A stretch of 64,000 nt of DNA, taken from the NCBI GenBank assembly GCA_963668605.1, contig OY764903.1:1798001-1862000 (forward strand), read 5' to 3'. The notes beneath the pieces are model-generated. The model saw nothing but the letters and a program-made list of their open reading frames with translations, made no database searches and was not told the DNA's origin. The position numbers and the translations under genes were made by a program. Below, in pieces: positions 42,430 through 50,545 of this stretch (the first letter of the stretch is position 1; each line of letters opens with the position of its first letter). The DNA is from G963668605 sp963668605. Its GTDB lineage: Bacteria > Acidobacteriota > Terriglobia > Bryobacterales > Bryobacteraceae.

Positions 42430-43638
42430 CTACCCGATTGGCACGATATACACCTGCCGCCCGTTCCCGCCGTGCGTCGAATCGATAGCGACCCGCTTGC
42501 CGTCCGGGCTCGAGCGCGGATGCAGATCGCAGCGCCATTCGCCGGCATATTCCTTGGGCTCGTGATAACTTCCCAATCCAACACGCTTGCCAGTCGCCAC
42601 TTCGTATAAGTAAAGCTGCTGCAAACGTTCTTTGTCCGGGTAAGCGTCGTTGAGTATCCACTTATTCCCGGGCAAGTAAGTGCAGTGGCCGTTGACGGTC
42701 ATCACCGTAGGTCCAACAGCAGCCACATTCTCGGTCTTATCTTCGTAAAGATAGAACTTATTATTCTGCGACGGGTGCCAGGCCCAGGCCAGCACGTGCC
42801 GGGCATCGCGCCAGATGAAGTGGGAGGTCTCGCCCCACGGGTCGAGCACATACAGATCCTTGCCGTTGGCCGCGGCTGTGAACATACGTGTTGAGAACGT
42901 CTTGTCCCCGGGCGCCTTCCAGCGATGCAGGAAGATGAAGCGCGAGCCATCAGTGTTGTAGAGCAAGTGGTTAAACCAGTGCTTGGCGCCTTCACGCGGC
43001 GCATTGCGCCTATAAGGGATCTTAGCCGCTTCGCTGAATGGTATGAGTAACTCACTCTTCCCCGTGACGAGGTTCAGCCGCCAGATGCCGGCGTCATCTG
43101 GAATCAGCTTCTCCAAATTCGGATCAGGCAAGCCGGCGTAGCCGTATCCGGGACGCGTGTCGTTAAGGCGGCGGAAATCGGGATAGATTGCCGTGCGTCC
43201 GTCCGGGTTCAGCGTGTAGATTGGCGCCGGCAGCGTGCGCCGCTTGTGCGTTTTGACGTCGAGGATGTGCGCAACGAAACGCCCGTCTTGCCTGTCATTC
43301 CAGATCACTTCGCTTTTCGACCCAGGAAGCCATTGCAACATGCAGCCTTGCTGCCAGTTCCAGGCGTGCGACTCCCCGAGTTCGATCCAGCGATCGCCAT
43401 CGCCGGTATCGACCATGCCGACGCGAATGCGGTCGTCCGCCTTCGGAGAGCGGTGTTCGAAATCGACCTCGTTGGCGAGCACATAGCGGCCGGTGGGATC
43501 GAAGTTCAGCTTGTCGTAATAGCCGAACCAGTGGAAGCGCGGACCGCGTGTAATCGCACGCGCCTGCGGCTGTGTCTGCGCGGACAACGCGGCCACGGCG
43601 GCAGTGGACAGAAAAGCGCGGCGGGTCGTTTCAGTCAT
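42430..43638 (-). CDS. Tat-exported beta-propeller protein
   Basis: 402 residues from the ATG at 43638 (a longer open frame exists without a signal). The twin-arginine signal is TRRAFLSTAAVAALSA. The body repeats WD40/TolB-like blades: LNFDPTGRYVLANEVDF, MLQWLPGSKSEVIWND, HWFNHLLYNTDGSRFIFLHRW, DARHVLAWAWHPSQNNKFYLY, HPRSSPDGKRVAIDS. HWFGYYDK near the mature N-terminus and the NHLLYN segment resemble oligogalacturonate-lyase-type propellers, which would suit a uronate locus, but I cannot confirm the catalytic residues. It converges with the dehydrogenase and is divergent from the metal-dependent hydrolase. Confidence 0.7.
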   Translation of the reverse strand: MTETTRRAFLSTAAVAALSAQTQPQARAITRGPRFHWFGYYDKLNFDPTGRYVLANEVDFEHRSPKADDRIRVGMVDTGDGDRWIELGESHAWNWQQGCMLQWLPGSKSEVIWNDRQDGRFVAHILDVKTHKRRTLPAPIYTLNPDGRTAIYPDFRRLNDTRPGYGYAGLPDPNLEKLIPDDAGIWRLNLVTGKSELLIPFSEAAKIPYRRNAPREGAKHWFNHLLYNTDGSRFIFLHRWKAPGDKTFSTRMFTAAANGKDLYVLDPWGETSHFIWRDARHVLAWAWHPSQNNKFYLYEDKTENVAAVGPTVMTVNGHCTYLPGNKWILNDAYPDKERLQQLYLYEVATGKRVGLGSYHEPKEYAGEWRCDLHPRSSPDGKRVAIDSTHGGNGRQVYIVPIG

Positions 43639-43677
43639 TATTCTCTTATACCGCACGAGCGCGCTAAGATCATCTTC

Positions 43678-44373
43678 ATGGAAATCACCTGGCTTGGACA
43701 TGGAACTTTTCAATTCCGGCTCGATACCGGCGAAGTGATTCTGATGGATCCCTGGATTGAGGGCAACCCCTCCTATCCGGCTGGACACAAGATCGAGCGC
43801 GTCGATACCATCTGCATTTCGCACGGGCATTTCGACCACATCCACGACTGCATTCCGCTGGCCAAGAAGTTTTCTCCGCAAGTCATCGGGATCTACGAGA
43901 CCTGTGCTTGGCTGGAGTCGAAATGCGTCAAGAACACCAGCGGCATGAACAAGGGCGGATCGCAAAAGGCCGGCCCGGTCACAGTCACCATGACGCACGC
44001 TGTGCATAGCTGCGGCATTCTCGACGACGGCAAGATCCTTTACGGTGGCGAGGCCGCCGGTTACGTGCTTACGCTACCCGATGCGCGCAGAATCTACTTC
44101 GCCGGGGACACCAACGTCTTTAGCGATATGGCGCTGATCGCCGAACTCTATCAACCGGAACTCGCCTTTTTGCCGATCGGCGATCTGTTCACAATGGGCC
44201 CACAGGAGGCGGCACTGGCATGCCGGCTGCTGAAGGCGAAGAAAATCATCCCAATGCACTTCGGCACATTCCCTCCGCTTACAGGAACTCCAGAAGCCCT
44301 GGCCGCGCGCATTCGCCACTTGCCGGAGACGCAAGTCTGGCCACTCACGCCCGGCGTGCCTGTGCGCTGGTAA
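43678..44373 (+). CDS. UPF0173-type metallo-beta-lactamase-fold hydrolase
   Basis: 231 residues. The first strand is MEITWLGHGTFQFR; the metal motif SHGHFDHIHD (HxHxDH) starts near residue 48; TMTHAVHSCG supplies another His, YFAGDTNVFSDM the bridging Asp, and IPMHFGTFP the last His. UPF0173 proteins are zinc-dependent hydrolases of unknown substrate, close to UlaG/N-acyl-phosphatidylethanolamine-type lactonases. The protein has no signal peptide. It could hydrolyse a lactone from the neighbouring sugar pathway, but this is a guess from location. Confidence 0.85.
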   Translation: MEITWLGHGTFQFRLDTGEVILMDPWIEGNPSYPAGHKIERVDTICISHGHFDHIHDCIPLAKKFSPQVIGIYETCAWLESKCVKNTSGMNKGGSQKAGPVTVTMTHAVHSCGILDDGKILYGGEAAGYVLTLPDARRIYFAGDTNVFSDMALIAELYQPELAFLPIGDLFTMGPQEAALACRLLKAKKIIPMHFGTFPPLTGTPEALAARIRHLPETQVWPLTPGVPVRW

Positions 44374-44406
44374 CTGCCGGATGGGAGGCTGCGTCTAAAA
44401 TAGGGT

Positions 44407-45507
44407 ATGCGAACGAAGTTGTTGGCGCTAGTGCTGAGTGTGTGTCTGTTGGGGGCCGCCGAGATGAAGATGACGGTCGGCCAGTTGGTCTCTTTCGTCA
44501 AGTCTTCGGTCAAATTGGGCCACGATGACAAGCGTGTCGCCGAATACCTGAAAAAGGTGGCGCTGACCAACCGCCTGGACGCCGGGATCATTGATGAGTT
44601 GCAAGGCATCGGCGCTGGTTTCAAGACCGTGGAGGTTCTGCGGACCATGCAGGAGGCGTCGAAGAACCTGCCCGCAGCGCCGGCTCCGCCGCCCGTCTCC
44701 AAACCGAAACCGGTGGAGGTAATCAACATCCCGCCGCCCATCCAGGCCGACCAGGACAAGATTCTCAAAGATGTGCGAACCTACGCACTCGACTACATCA
44801 AGCAGCTTCCGAACTTCATCTGCGTGCAGTTGACGCGCCGCTATTACGATCCGTCGGGTCTCGAATCCTGGAGCCGCGATGCCACCATCACGGCGCAACT
44901 CACCTTCAATGAGCAGAAGGAAGAGTACAAGATCCTGATGGTGGATAACAAATCGACCACCGGGACGAGTTTCGAGCAAGTCGGCGGCGCGACATCCACC
45001 GGCGAATTCGGCAGCATGCTCAAGGAGATCTTCGAACCTGCGAGCCTCACCTCATTCCGTTGGGAGCGCTGGGCCACTCTGCGCGGACGCCGTATGCACG
45101 TCTTCTCATACCGAGTCGCACAACCGCAATCGCGCTGGAGCATCCGCTACCAACGCTCCGACCAGGTCACGCCGGGCTATCACGGGCTGATCTATGTCGA
45201 CCGCGACACAACCATGGTAATGCGCGTTACGCTCGAGGCTGACGACATCCCGACGTCGTTCCCCGTGCAACAGGCTTCGCAGTCTCTCGACTACGATTTC
45301 GTGAAAATCGCGGACCGCGAGTTTTTGCTTCCGCTGCGCTCGGAAATGCGCATGCGCGAGGTCAAGATGCTGGTGAAGAACGACACCGAATTCAGGCTGT
45401 ACCGCAAGTTCGGCGCCGAAGCGGTCATCAAGGCAGTCGACTTCGATAACCTCCCACCGTTGCCCGATAGCGTCTCGACCGAGACTCCGGCAGTGCCGAA
45501 GCCATGA
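44407..45507 (+). CDS. Exported protein of unknown function
   Basis: 366 residues. A signal peptide (LLALVLSVCLLGAAE) is followed by a helical region (KMTVGQLVSFVKSSVKLGHDDKRVAEYLKKV), a Pro-rich linker (PAAPAPPPVSKPKPVEV) and a larger beta-rich domain from about residue 130: YALDYIKQLPNFICVQLTRRYYD, YKILMVDNKSTTG, HGLIYVDRDTTMVMRVTLEADD. The last part resembles lipoprotein-carrier-like folds that bear repeated antiparallel strands, but no family can be named. The ATG of the FAD oxidase gene overlaps its stop (ATGA). The start lies only a few bases after AAAATAGGGT, with no clear ribosome-binding site. Confidence 0.6.
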   Translation: MRTKLLALVLSVCLLGAAEMKMTVGQLVSFVKSSVKLGHDDKRVAEYLKKVALTNRLDAGIIDELQGIGAGFKTVEVLRTMQEASKNLPAAPAPPPVSKPKPVEVINIPPPIQADQDKILKDVRTYALDYIKQLPNFICVQLTRRYYDPSGLESWSRDATITAQLTFNEQKEEYKILMVDNKSTTGTSFEQVGGATSTGEFGSMLKEIFEPASLTSFRWERWATLRGRRMHVFSYRVAQPQSRWSIRYQRSDQVTPGYHGLIYVDRDTTMVMRVTLEADDIPTSFPVQQASQSLDYDFVKIADREFLLPLRSEMRMREVKMLVKNDTEFRLYRKFGAEAVIKAVDFDNLPPLPDSVSTETPAVPKP

Positions 45508-46862
45508 GCGGGTTGCCCCCCGCGTACCTCGAAGACGCCTCCGGCTTTCGCGGACATGCCGAGCGGCTCTGTATTCCGGACAACGAAGAGGCCGTAGCGG
45601 CTGTCTTGCGAGATGCCTGGGAACGCGGCGTCGCGGTGACCGTGGCGGGCGCGGGCACTGGATTGGCCGGTGGCCGCGTGGCGCACGGCGGCTGGGTGCT
45701 CTCGCTCGAAAAGCTCACCGGCATCGAGATCCGTCCGGGCTGCGCCATCACCGGGGCGGGTGTGATTCTGAAAGATCTGCACGCGGCGGCGTTGCGCTCC
45801 GGACAATTTTATCCGCCCGATCCCACAGAGACTTCGGCCTCGGTGAGTGGCACAATCGCGTGCAACTCGAGTGGCTCGCGCAGCTTCCTGTATGGCGATA
45901 CGCGACGTTACGTGCGGCGCTTGCGGGTTGTGCATGCCGACGGCCGCATCGCGGAATACCGGCGCGGCGAAGCGGTCGATTTCCCCGTCCCACCGTTTCC
46001 GCTGCCCACGAGCACGAAGCATTCGGCCGGCTACCGGCTCACGCCAGGCATGGATTGGGTTGACTTGTTCACCGGCTCCGAAGGTACGCTCGGCGTGATC
46101 ACCGAGGCGGAGTTATTGCTGCTGCCTGCGCCCGGCGAATTGATCGCTGGCGTTATCTTCTTTAGCGGTGATGAGGCAGCGCTGCGCGCCGTCGAAGAGT
46201 GGCGCGGGATCGCCGGACTGCGCATGATCGAATATTTCGACGGCAATTCGCTGGCCCTGCTGCGTGCGCGCTTCGCGGAAATTCCCGCCGCGGCCGGCGC
46301 CGCGCTGCTGATTGAACAGGAAGCCGGCGAAGAGGAGTTGGAGCGCTGGCTCGATCGTCTGGAGGCCGGAGGCGCCGACGCCGAAAGCTCCTGGTTCGCT
46401 TCCGGCGAGCAGGATCGCGAACGTTTCCGCCGCTTTCGGCACGCGCTGCCGGAACTCGTGAACGAGATCGTGCGCAGGAACGGATTCCTGAAAATGGGTT
46501 CCGATTACGCCGTGCCCATCGAGCGCAACGCGGAGATGCTTGCTTTCTACCATGAACGCCTGCGCCGCGAGTTCGCCGGCCGGCATGTGATCTTCGGCCA
46601 TATCGGCGACGCGCACGTACACGTCAACATCCTGCCCACGTCGGCCGAAGAGTTCGAGCGCGCCAAGCCGCTCATGGTGGAGTTCGCGCGCGAAGCAGTA
46701 CGGCTCGGCGGCACCGTCGGCGCCGAACACGGACTCGGCAAGCGCAAGGCGCATTTGCTAGCGATTCAATATACGCCGCAAGAGATCGACGCGATGCGCG
46801 CGGTGAAGCGGCGTCTTGATCCGAAGTGGATTCTCTGCCCCGGCAACCTCTTTGCGGAGTAG
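45504..46862 (+). CDS. FAD-linked oxidase, GlcD-like
   Basis: 452 residues, ATGA overlap with the preceding gene. The FAD_binding_4 (PCMH) domain is clear: VAVTVAGAGTGLAGGRVAHGGWVLSLEKLTGIEI, YPPDPTETSASVSGTIACNSSGSRSFLYGDTRRYVRRLRVV, GSEGTLGVITEAELLLLPAPGE. The C-terminal domain has HVIFGHIGDAHVHVNILPT and GTVGAEHGLGKRKAHLL, both typical of glycolate/D-lactate oxidase subunits. It oxidises a 2-hydroxy acid; the exact one is not apparent. The C-terminus lacks an extra Fe-S region. A dispersed repeat and an IS element follow. Confidence 0.88.
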   Translation: MSGLPPAYLEDASGFRGHAERLCIPDNEEAVAAVLRDAWERGVAVTVAGAGTGLAGGRVAHGGWVLSLEKLTGIEIRPGCAITGAGVILKDLHAAALRSGQFYPPDPTETSASVSGTIACNSSGSRSFLYGDTRRYVRRLRVVHADGRIAEYRRGEAVDFPVPPFPLPTSTKHSAGYRLTPGMDWVDLFTGSEGTLGVITEAELLLLPAPGELIAGVIFFSGDEAALRAVEEWRGIAGLRMIEYFDGNSLALLRARFAEIPAAAGAALLIEQEAGEEELERWLDRLEAGGADAESSWFASGEQDRERFRRFRHALPELVNEIVRRNGFLKMGSDYAVPIERNAEMLAFYHERLRREFAGRHVIFGHIGDAHVHVNILPTSAEEFERAKPLMVEFAREAVRLGGTVGAEHGLGKRKAHLLAIQYTPQEIDAMRAVKRRLDPKWILCPGNLFAE

Positions 46863-46894
46863 GTCTTTGACCGGGTGATGATGTTGTTCATGTA

Positions 46895-46944
46895 GGGCAG
46901 GATGGAATCCTGCGGCGGGTTGGCAACCCGCCCGGAGCGCCGGT
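46895..46944 (+). repeat. Dispersed palindromic repeat, copy B (split by an IS)
   Basis: An inverted, 49-of-50 match to the repeat at 42363-42413. Its right part runs into GGTTGCCAACC, which is duplicated on both sides of the IS4-family element, so the insertion fell inside or at the edge of this repeat. GGCGCGCAG, just right of the IS at 48919, may be the repeat's continuation; it also occurs as the inverse of CTGCGCGCCGCG beside copy A. Confidence 0.75.
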
Positions 46945-47114
46945 TGCCAACCCAATGCCACTCGTTTTTTCTTACAGGAAATAAGCAGTATCGATTGAAG
47001 AGGTCACCGACCGGTTGGGGTCAAGCCGGATCGGTGGGAGGAGTTGGTCGAAAACAACTATCCAGATTTCTGTTGCAATGGGCGCTCAGATGTTGTATCT
47101 TTCATTGTAGAGAT

Positions 47115-47456
47115 ATGAAAGATATGATCTCCGAGCTAGCGGCGTCTCGCAATCGACTGCTTCGGCAAGTGCCTGACCCTGCCACCATCTTGCCTGGTTC
47201 GTTGTTGCGCCGGATGGTGCGCTGCAACAAGCCCGGCTGCCAGAAATGTGAAAAGGGCGAGGCAAAAGGCCATGGACCGGTTTGGATTTTGTCGGTCAGT
47301 CTGGGCAATCGGAAGGTGCGGCAGATCCCCATCCCCGCCGCCTGGAAGAAGGAAGTCGAGGAGCATCTCCACGCGTTTGCGCGGTCACAGAAACTACTGA
47401 AGCAGATTGCCTTGCTCAATCTCGATTTGCTGAAGCTCCGGAAGCAGGAGCGGTAA
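47115..47456 (+). CDS. Small Cys-motif protein of the IS (DUF6788-like)
   Basis: 113 residues from the ATG at 47115 (a longer frame reaches left into the repeat and is not used). The core is GSLLRRMVRCNKPGCQKCEKGEAKGHGPVWILSVSLGNRKV: two Cys pairs that could form a small zinc site, a Gly-His-Gly-Pro turn and a short beta segment that resembles proteins of the DUF6788 type. A helical tail rich in Lys and Leu follows (SQKLLKQIALLNLDLLKLRKQ). It is found 58 bases upstream of the transposase inside the same inverted repeats. It may assist transposition or regulate it; the role is unknown. Confidence 0.7.
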   Translation: MKDMISELAASRNRLLRQVPDPATILPGSLLRRMVRCNKPGCQKCEKGEAKGHGPVWILSVSLGNRKVRQIPIPAAWKKEVEEHLHAFARSQKLLKQIALLNLDLLKLRKQER

Positions 47457-47514
47457 GCTCCTTTTTTTGCGTCTTTTGTCTTTCATATATATTCAATGAA
47501 AGAGTGGAGCGCTC

Positions 47515-48852
47515 ATGTCCACTGACAATCTGCGCGGTGTTTTAGATCTCTATAGCCAAGCAGTTCCCGAATGCTTTTTTCAGCAACTCCAGCAAGAGTT
47601 GCATCTGCGGGTTCGGCAGCGGATCTTCAGCCTGCCGCTGGTTGTCTGGCTGATGATCTCACAACGTCTGGATCGTAAGGCGACACTGTCCACTGCTGTG
47701 CAACAAGTCGTGCAGCAACGGCCCAGGACGCTGCTTTCCGAGCACAAGCGCCTCCGTGAAGGCACGGTGAGTTGCCATACTGGGGCCTATAGTGATGCGC
47801 GGCAAGAAATGCCGCTGCTGGTGGTGGAGAAAGTGGCGGATTGCGTATTGGACCATTTGATGCAGAGCCGGCGGGAAGCATTGCCAGGTTGGAATCGGCG
47901 TGTGTTCATTTTGGATGGTACCTCGTTGGAAATGCCGCACACTGCCGAACTGGTGAAGGCGTATCCACCAGGCTACAAGTCGCATTGGCCCGTTCTGCTC
48001 ATGCTGGTGGCCCAGGATCTGACCACAGGTTTGGCGGAGCGGCCTTGCTGGGGGCCGATGTACGGACCCAGGGCAGTCAGCGAACAAACGCTAACCGAGC
48101 AGCTTCTGAACCGCCTGCCGGATCATTCCGTGCTGATGGGTGACATCAACTTCGGGGTTTTTTCCGTAGCTTTTGCGGCCACGCAGGGAGGTCACGACGT
48201 GCTGTTGCGGTTGCAACCGAACCGGGCCGCAGTGGTGCAGCGAGGACTGCCGTTACAGTCGGGACTGGATCGGCAGGTATGCTGGTGTCCCAGCGATTAT
48301 GAACGCAAGAAACATCCCGACTTGCCCGCTGATGCCTGCGTGCGAGGCCGCTTGATTGTGCAGCAGGTCAAGGCTTCCGACGGCTCCAGCGTAACCCTAT
48401 ATCTGTTCACTACGCTGCCGTTGGCGGTGGAGCAGCTATTGCAGTTGTACGGTCAACGCTGGAACGTGGAAACGGATCTGCGCTCACTGAAGCGGACCGT
48501 AGATCTGCAGATTCTGCGATGCAAAAGCGTGGATATGATCGCTAAAGAACTAGTGCTCGCCATCGTCGGCTACAATCTGGTCCGGTCGGTAATGAACGCC
48601 GCCGCCGAGAAACACAATCTCAATCCCCGACGGCTGAGTTTTTCGCGCTCACAAGATGTGGTGAACGCGGCTTTGCCCGGCTTGGCTGCGGCCACTACCC
48701 CCTCTGAATACCAGGCCAGACTGCACCGAATGCTCCAACTGGTTGCCTCCTGCAAGCTCCCTGATCGGAGCAAAAGGCCTTCGAGCCCCAGGGAAGTGTG
48801 GGGACACGGCTGCAAGTTCACAAAACGCAAAACCGCCGTGTCCAAGAACTGA
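47515..48852 (+). CDS. IS4-family transposase
   Basis: 445 residues. The DDE residues are visible in VFILDGTSLEMPHT (first Asp), SVLMGDINFGVFSVAF (second Asp) and YGQRWNVETDLRSLKRT, which is the complete IS4 signature Y-x2-R-x3-E-x6-K. The N-terminal part has the usual DNA-binding helices (RIFSLPLVVWLMISQRL, AVQQVVQQRP). The Gly-Pro-Met-Tyr-Gly stretch lies before the second Asp. No frameshift or stop interrupts it. It moves the element through a hairpin intermediate, as known for IS4-group enzymes. Confidence 0.95.
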   Translation: MSTDNLRGVLDLYSQAVPECFFQQLQQELHLRVRQRIFSLPLVVWLMISQRLDRKATLSTAVQQVVQQRPRTLLSEHKRLREGTVSCHTGAYSDARQEMPLLVVEKVADCVLDHLMQSRREALPGWNRRVFILDGTSLEMPHTAELVKAYPPGYKSHWPVLLMLVAQDLTTGLAERPCWGPMYGPRAVSEQTLTEQLLNRLPDHSVLMGDINFGVFSVAFAATQGGHDVLLRLQPNRAAVVQRGLPLQSGLDRQVCWCPSDYERKKHPDLPADACVRGRLIVQQVKASDGSSVTLYLFTTLPLAVEQLLQLYGQRWNVETDLRSLKRTVDLQILRCKSVDMIAKELVLAIVGYNLVRSVMNAAAEKHNLNPRRLSFSRSQDVVNAALPGLAAATTPSEYQARLHRMLQLVASCKLPDRSKRPSSPREVWGHGCKFTKRKTAVSKN

Positions 48853-48970
48853 CAGAGTACATGGCGGCAATGCCTGACGCGACCAATTCAAAAAACGAGT
48901 GGCATTGGGTTGCCAACCGGCGCGCAGCCCAACAAACGAACATATTCTCGCGGTCGCAGACCTTGCGCGC

Positions 48971-49924
48971 TTACTTCACGAGCGGCGTCAGCGTCAAGTC
49001 GCGAATCTCGACTGGACCGTGATCGCCCTGCACGCTGAGCGGACCCGGCAGCGCTTCGTCGCAATCGTTCGCGATCGCGGTGAGCCCTTCGATCTCGCCC
49101 TTGTTGATCACGGTCTTGCCGTTCACTACCACAGTGACGGTACGCCCGACCAGGCGGATGTCATAGGTCTGCCACTCGCCCGCCGGCTTGCTGGCATTTT
49201 CGCTCGGCGCGATGCGGCTATACAGCGCGCCCGAGCTGTGCGTGCCGGCCGGCTTGCCAAAGTCCTCGAGGATCTGCACTTCATAGCGCCCGCGCAAACC
49301 GATGCCGCCATTGGTGCGCTCGCCAAGGCGGAACTCAACGTGCAATTTGTAGTTCCAGAACTTCTGCGCGGAGACCAGATTGTTGGCGCCGGCGACGTTC
49401 TTCAAAATGCCGCTTTCCACTTTCCAGCCGATTTCCTTACCCGCGATCATAGGCACCCAGCCCGTGAGGTCTTTGCCGTTGAATAGCTTCACCGGCTTAC
49501 CCTCTTTCCAGGAGCCGTCGTCTTTATCCTTGATCACCGGCGCGCGCACACCCTTCCAGGTCAACTTGCCGCCCTCTTTGCCTTCGACAAAAAACTGGCC
49601 GACCAGTTTGTCGCCCACCAGTTTGGCCGTGTATACCCCGCGCTGCTTGGCGCCTTTGGCGCCCTTTGTCCCGACGTAGCTGCGCTCAAAAACGAAACGT
49701 AATTCGCCGTTCTTGACGGTCATTTCCGGGATGTCGTTCATGTCGCCACCCGGCGCGCCCACGAAGCGTCCGCTGAGCTTCGGCGTCCCCGCCCCGTTGA
49801 CCTCCAGCCACCAAACGCGGCTGCGGCTTTCATTGTCGACCTTAATGTCCCAACGGCCGTTAAATTGTCCGTCAGCGCAAAACGCAGCGCCGCAGAGGAG
49901 AAAAAATGGAATCAAATTGCGCAT
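48971..49924 (-). CDS. DUF1080 (3-keto-disaccharide hydrolase-like) protein, second copy
   Basis: 317 residues from the ATG at 49924; an open frame extends upstream but lacks a signal, whereas this start gives MRNLIPFFLLCGAAFCADG. Residues 20-140 form an N-terminal beta domain (FNGRWDIKVDNESRSRVWWLEVNG). The DUF1080 domain starts at about residue 145: PVKLFNGKDLTGWVPM, KFWNYKLHVEFRLGERTNGGIGLRGRYEVQILEDFG, HSSGALYSRIAPS, ending GPVEIRDLTLTPLVK. It resembles the copy at 37.1 kb in domain order. The IS4 element lies directly downstream. Enzymatic role inferred from the family. Confidence 0.85.
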   Translation of the reverse strand: MRNLIPFFLLCGAAFCADGQFNGRWDIKVDNESRSRVWWLEVNGAGTPKLSGRFVGAPGGDMNDIPEMTVKNGELRFVFERSYVGTKGAKGAKQRGVYTAKLVGDKLVGQFFVEGKEGGKLTWKGVRAPVIKDKDDGSWKEGKPVKLFNGKDLTGWVPMIAGKEIGWKVESGILKNVAGANNLVSAQKFWNYKLHVEFRLGERTNGGIGLRGRYEVQILEDFGKPAGTHSSGALYSRIAPSENASKPAGEWQTYDIRLVGRTVTVVVNGKTVINKGEIEGLTAIANDCDEALPGPLSVQGDHGPVEIRDLTLTPLVK

Positions 49925-49978
49925 AGGAAGCACTCTCGCGCCTACTTTATCACATGTGCACAATAGAAGAGACGCCCC

Positions 49979-50473
49979 ATGAAAACTAACGCGACGCGAT
50001 TGCTCGACAGCCTGGGCATCCATTACGAACTTCGCGAGTACGATGTAGATCCGGAAGACCTTCGCGCCGAAACCGTGGCAGCGAAAATTGGCCTTCCCGC
50101 CGAGCAGGTATTCAAGACGCTGGTTGTGCGCGGCGACCGGAACGGCGTCTGTTTCGCAGTGATTCCGGGCAACTCCGAACTGGACCTGAAGGCGCTCGCC
50201 AAGCTTAGCGGAGATCGCAAGAGCGAAGTCGTTCCGCTCAAAGAGGTACAGCCCTTGACCGGCTACATCCGCGGCGGCGTCACCGTCCTCGCCGCAAAGA
50301 AGAAGTACCCCGCTTACGTCGACGAGACCGTGATTCTCTTCGACGTGATCTCGATCTCGGCAGGCATGCGGGGGGCACAGATTGTGCTGGCGCCGGACGA
50401 ATATGTGCGTGCCGTCGATGGGATCACTGGCGAAATCGGGCGTGAGAAGGCGCCAGGGCACTCCAACTCCTAA
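49979..50473 (+). CDS. ybaK: YbaK/EbsC-type aminoacyl-tRNA deacylase
   Basis: 164 residues, a normal length. The YbaK fold is marked by ATRLLDSLGIHYELREYDVD, ETVAAKIGLPAEQVFKTLVVRGDRNGVCFAVIPGNSELDLKALAKL, the conserved Lys in VFKTLV that stabilises substrate, and GYIRGGVTVLAAKKKYPAYVDE (Gly-Gly-x-x-Pro-like loop). YbaK hydrolyses Cys-tRNA(Pro) misacylated by ProRS. The gene is divergent from the DUF1080 gene, 54 bases away, and has no metabolic link to it. Confidence 0.88.
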   Translation: MKTNATRLLDSLGIHYELREYDVDPEDLRAETVAAKIGLPAEQVFKTLVVRGDRNGVCFAVIPGNSELDLKALAKLSGDRKSEVVPLKEVQPLTGYIRGGVTVLAAKKKYPAYVDETVILFDVISISAGMRGAQIVLAPDEYVRAVDGITGEIGREKAPGHSNS

Positions 50474-50545
50474 GTGTGATTCCCGCGCACCTACTAAGCG
50501 TTCTAGCCTACTGACGTGGAGCAACAGTGTCCTTAGCATGGAGTT

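Larger units (their letters stand above)
46953..48907 (+). mobile_element. IS4-family insertion sequence with passenger gene, complete
   Basis: 1955 bases. The ends are perfect 18-base inverted repeats, CAATGCCACTCGTTTTTT at 46953-46970 and its inverse at 48890-48907. GGTTGCCAACC is present exactly at 46942-46952 and 48908-48918, an 11-base target duplication that suits IS4-group transposases. It encodes a small passenger protein and a complete DDE transposase. Perfect ends and intact genes suggest recent transposition. Confidence 0.92.
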
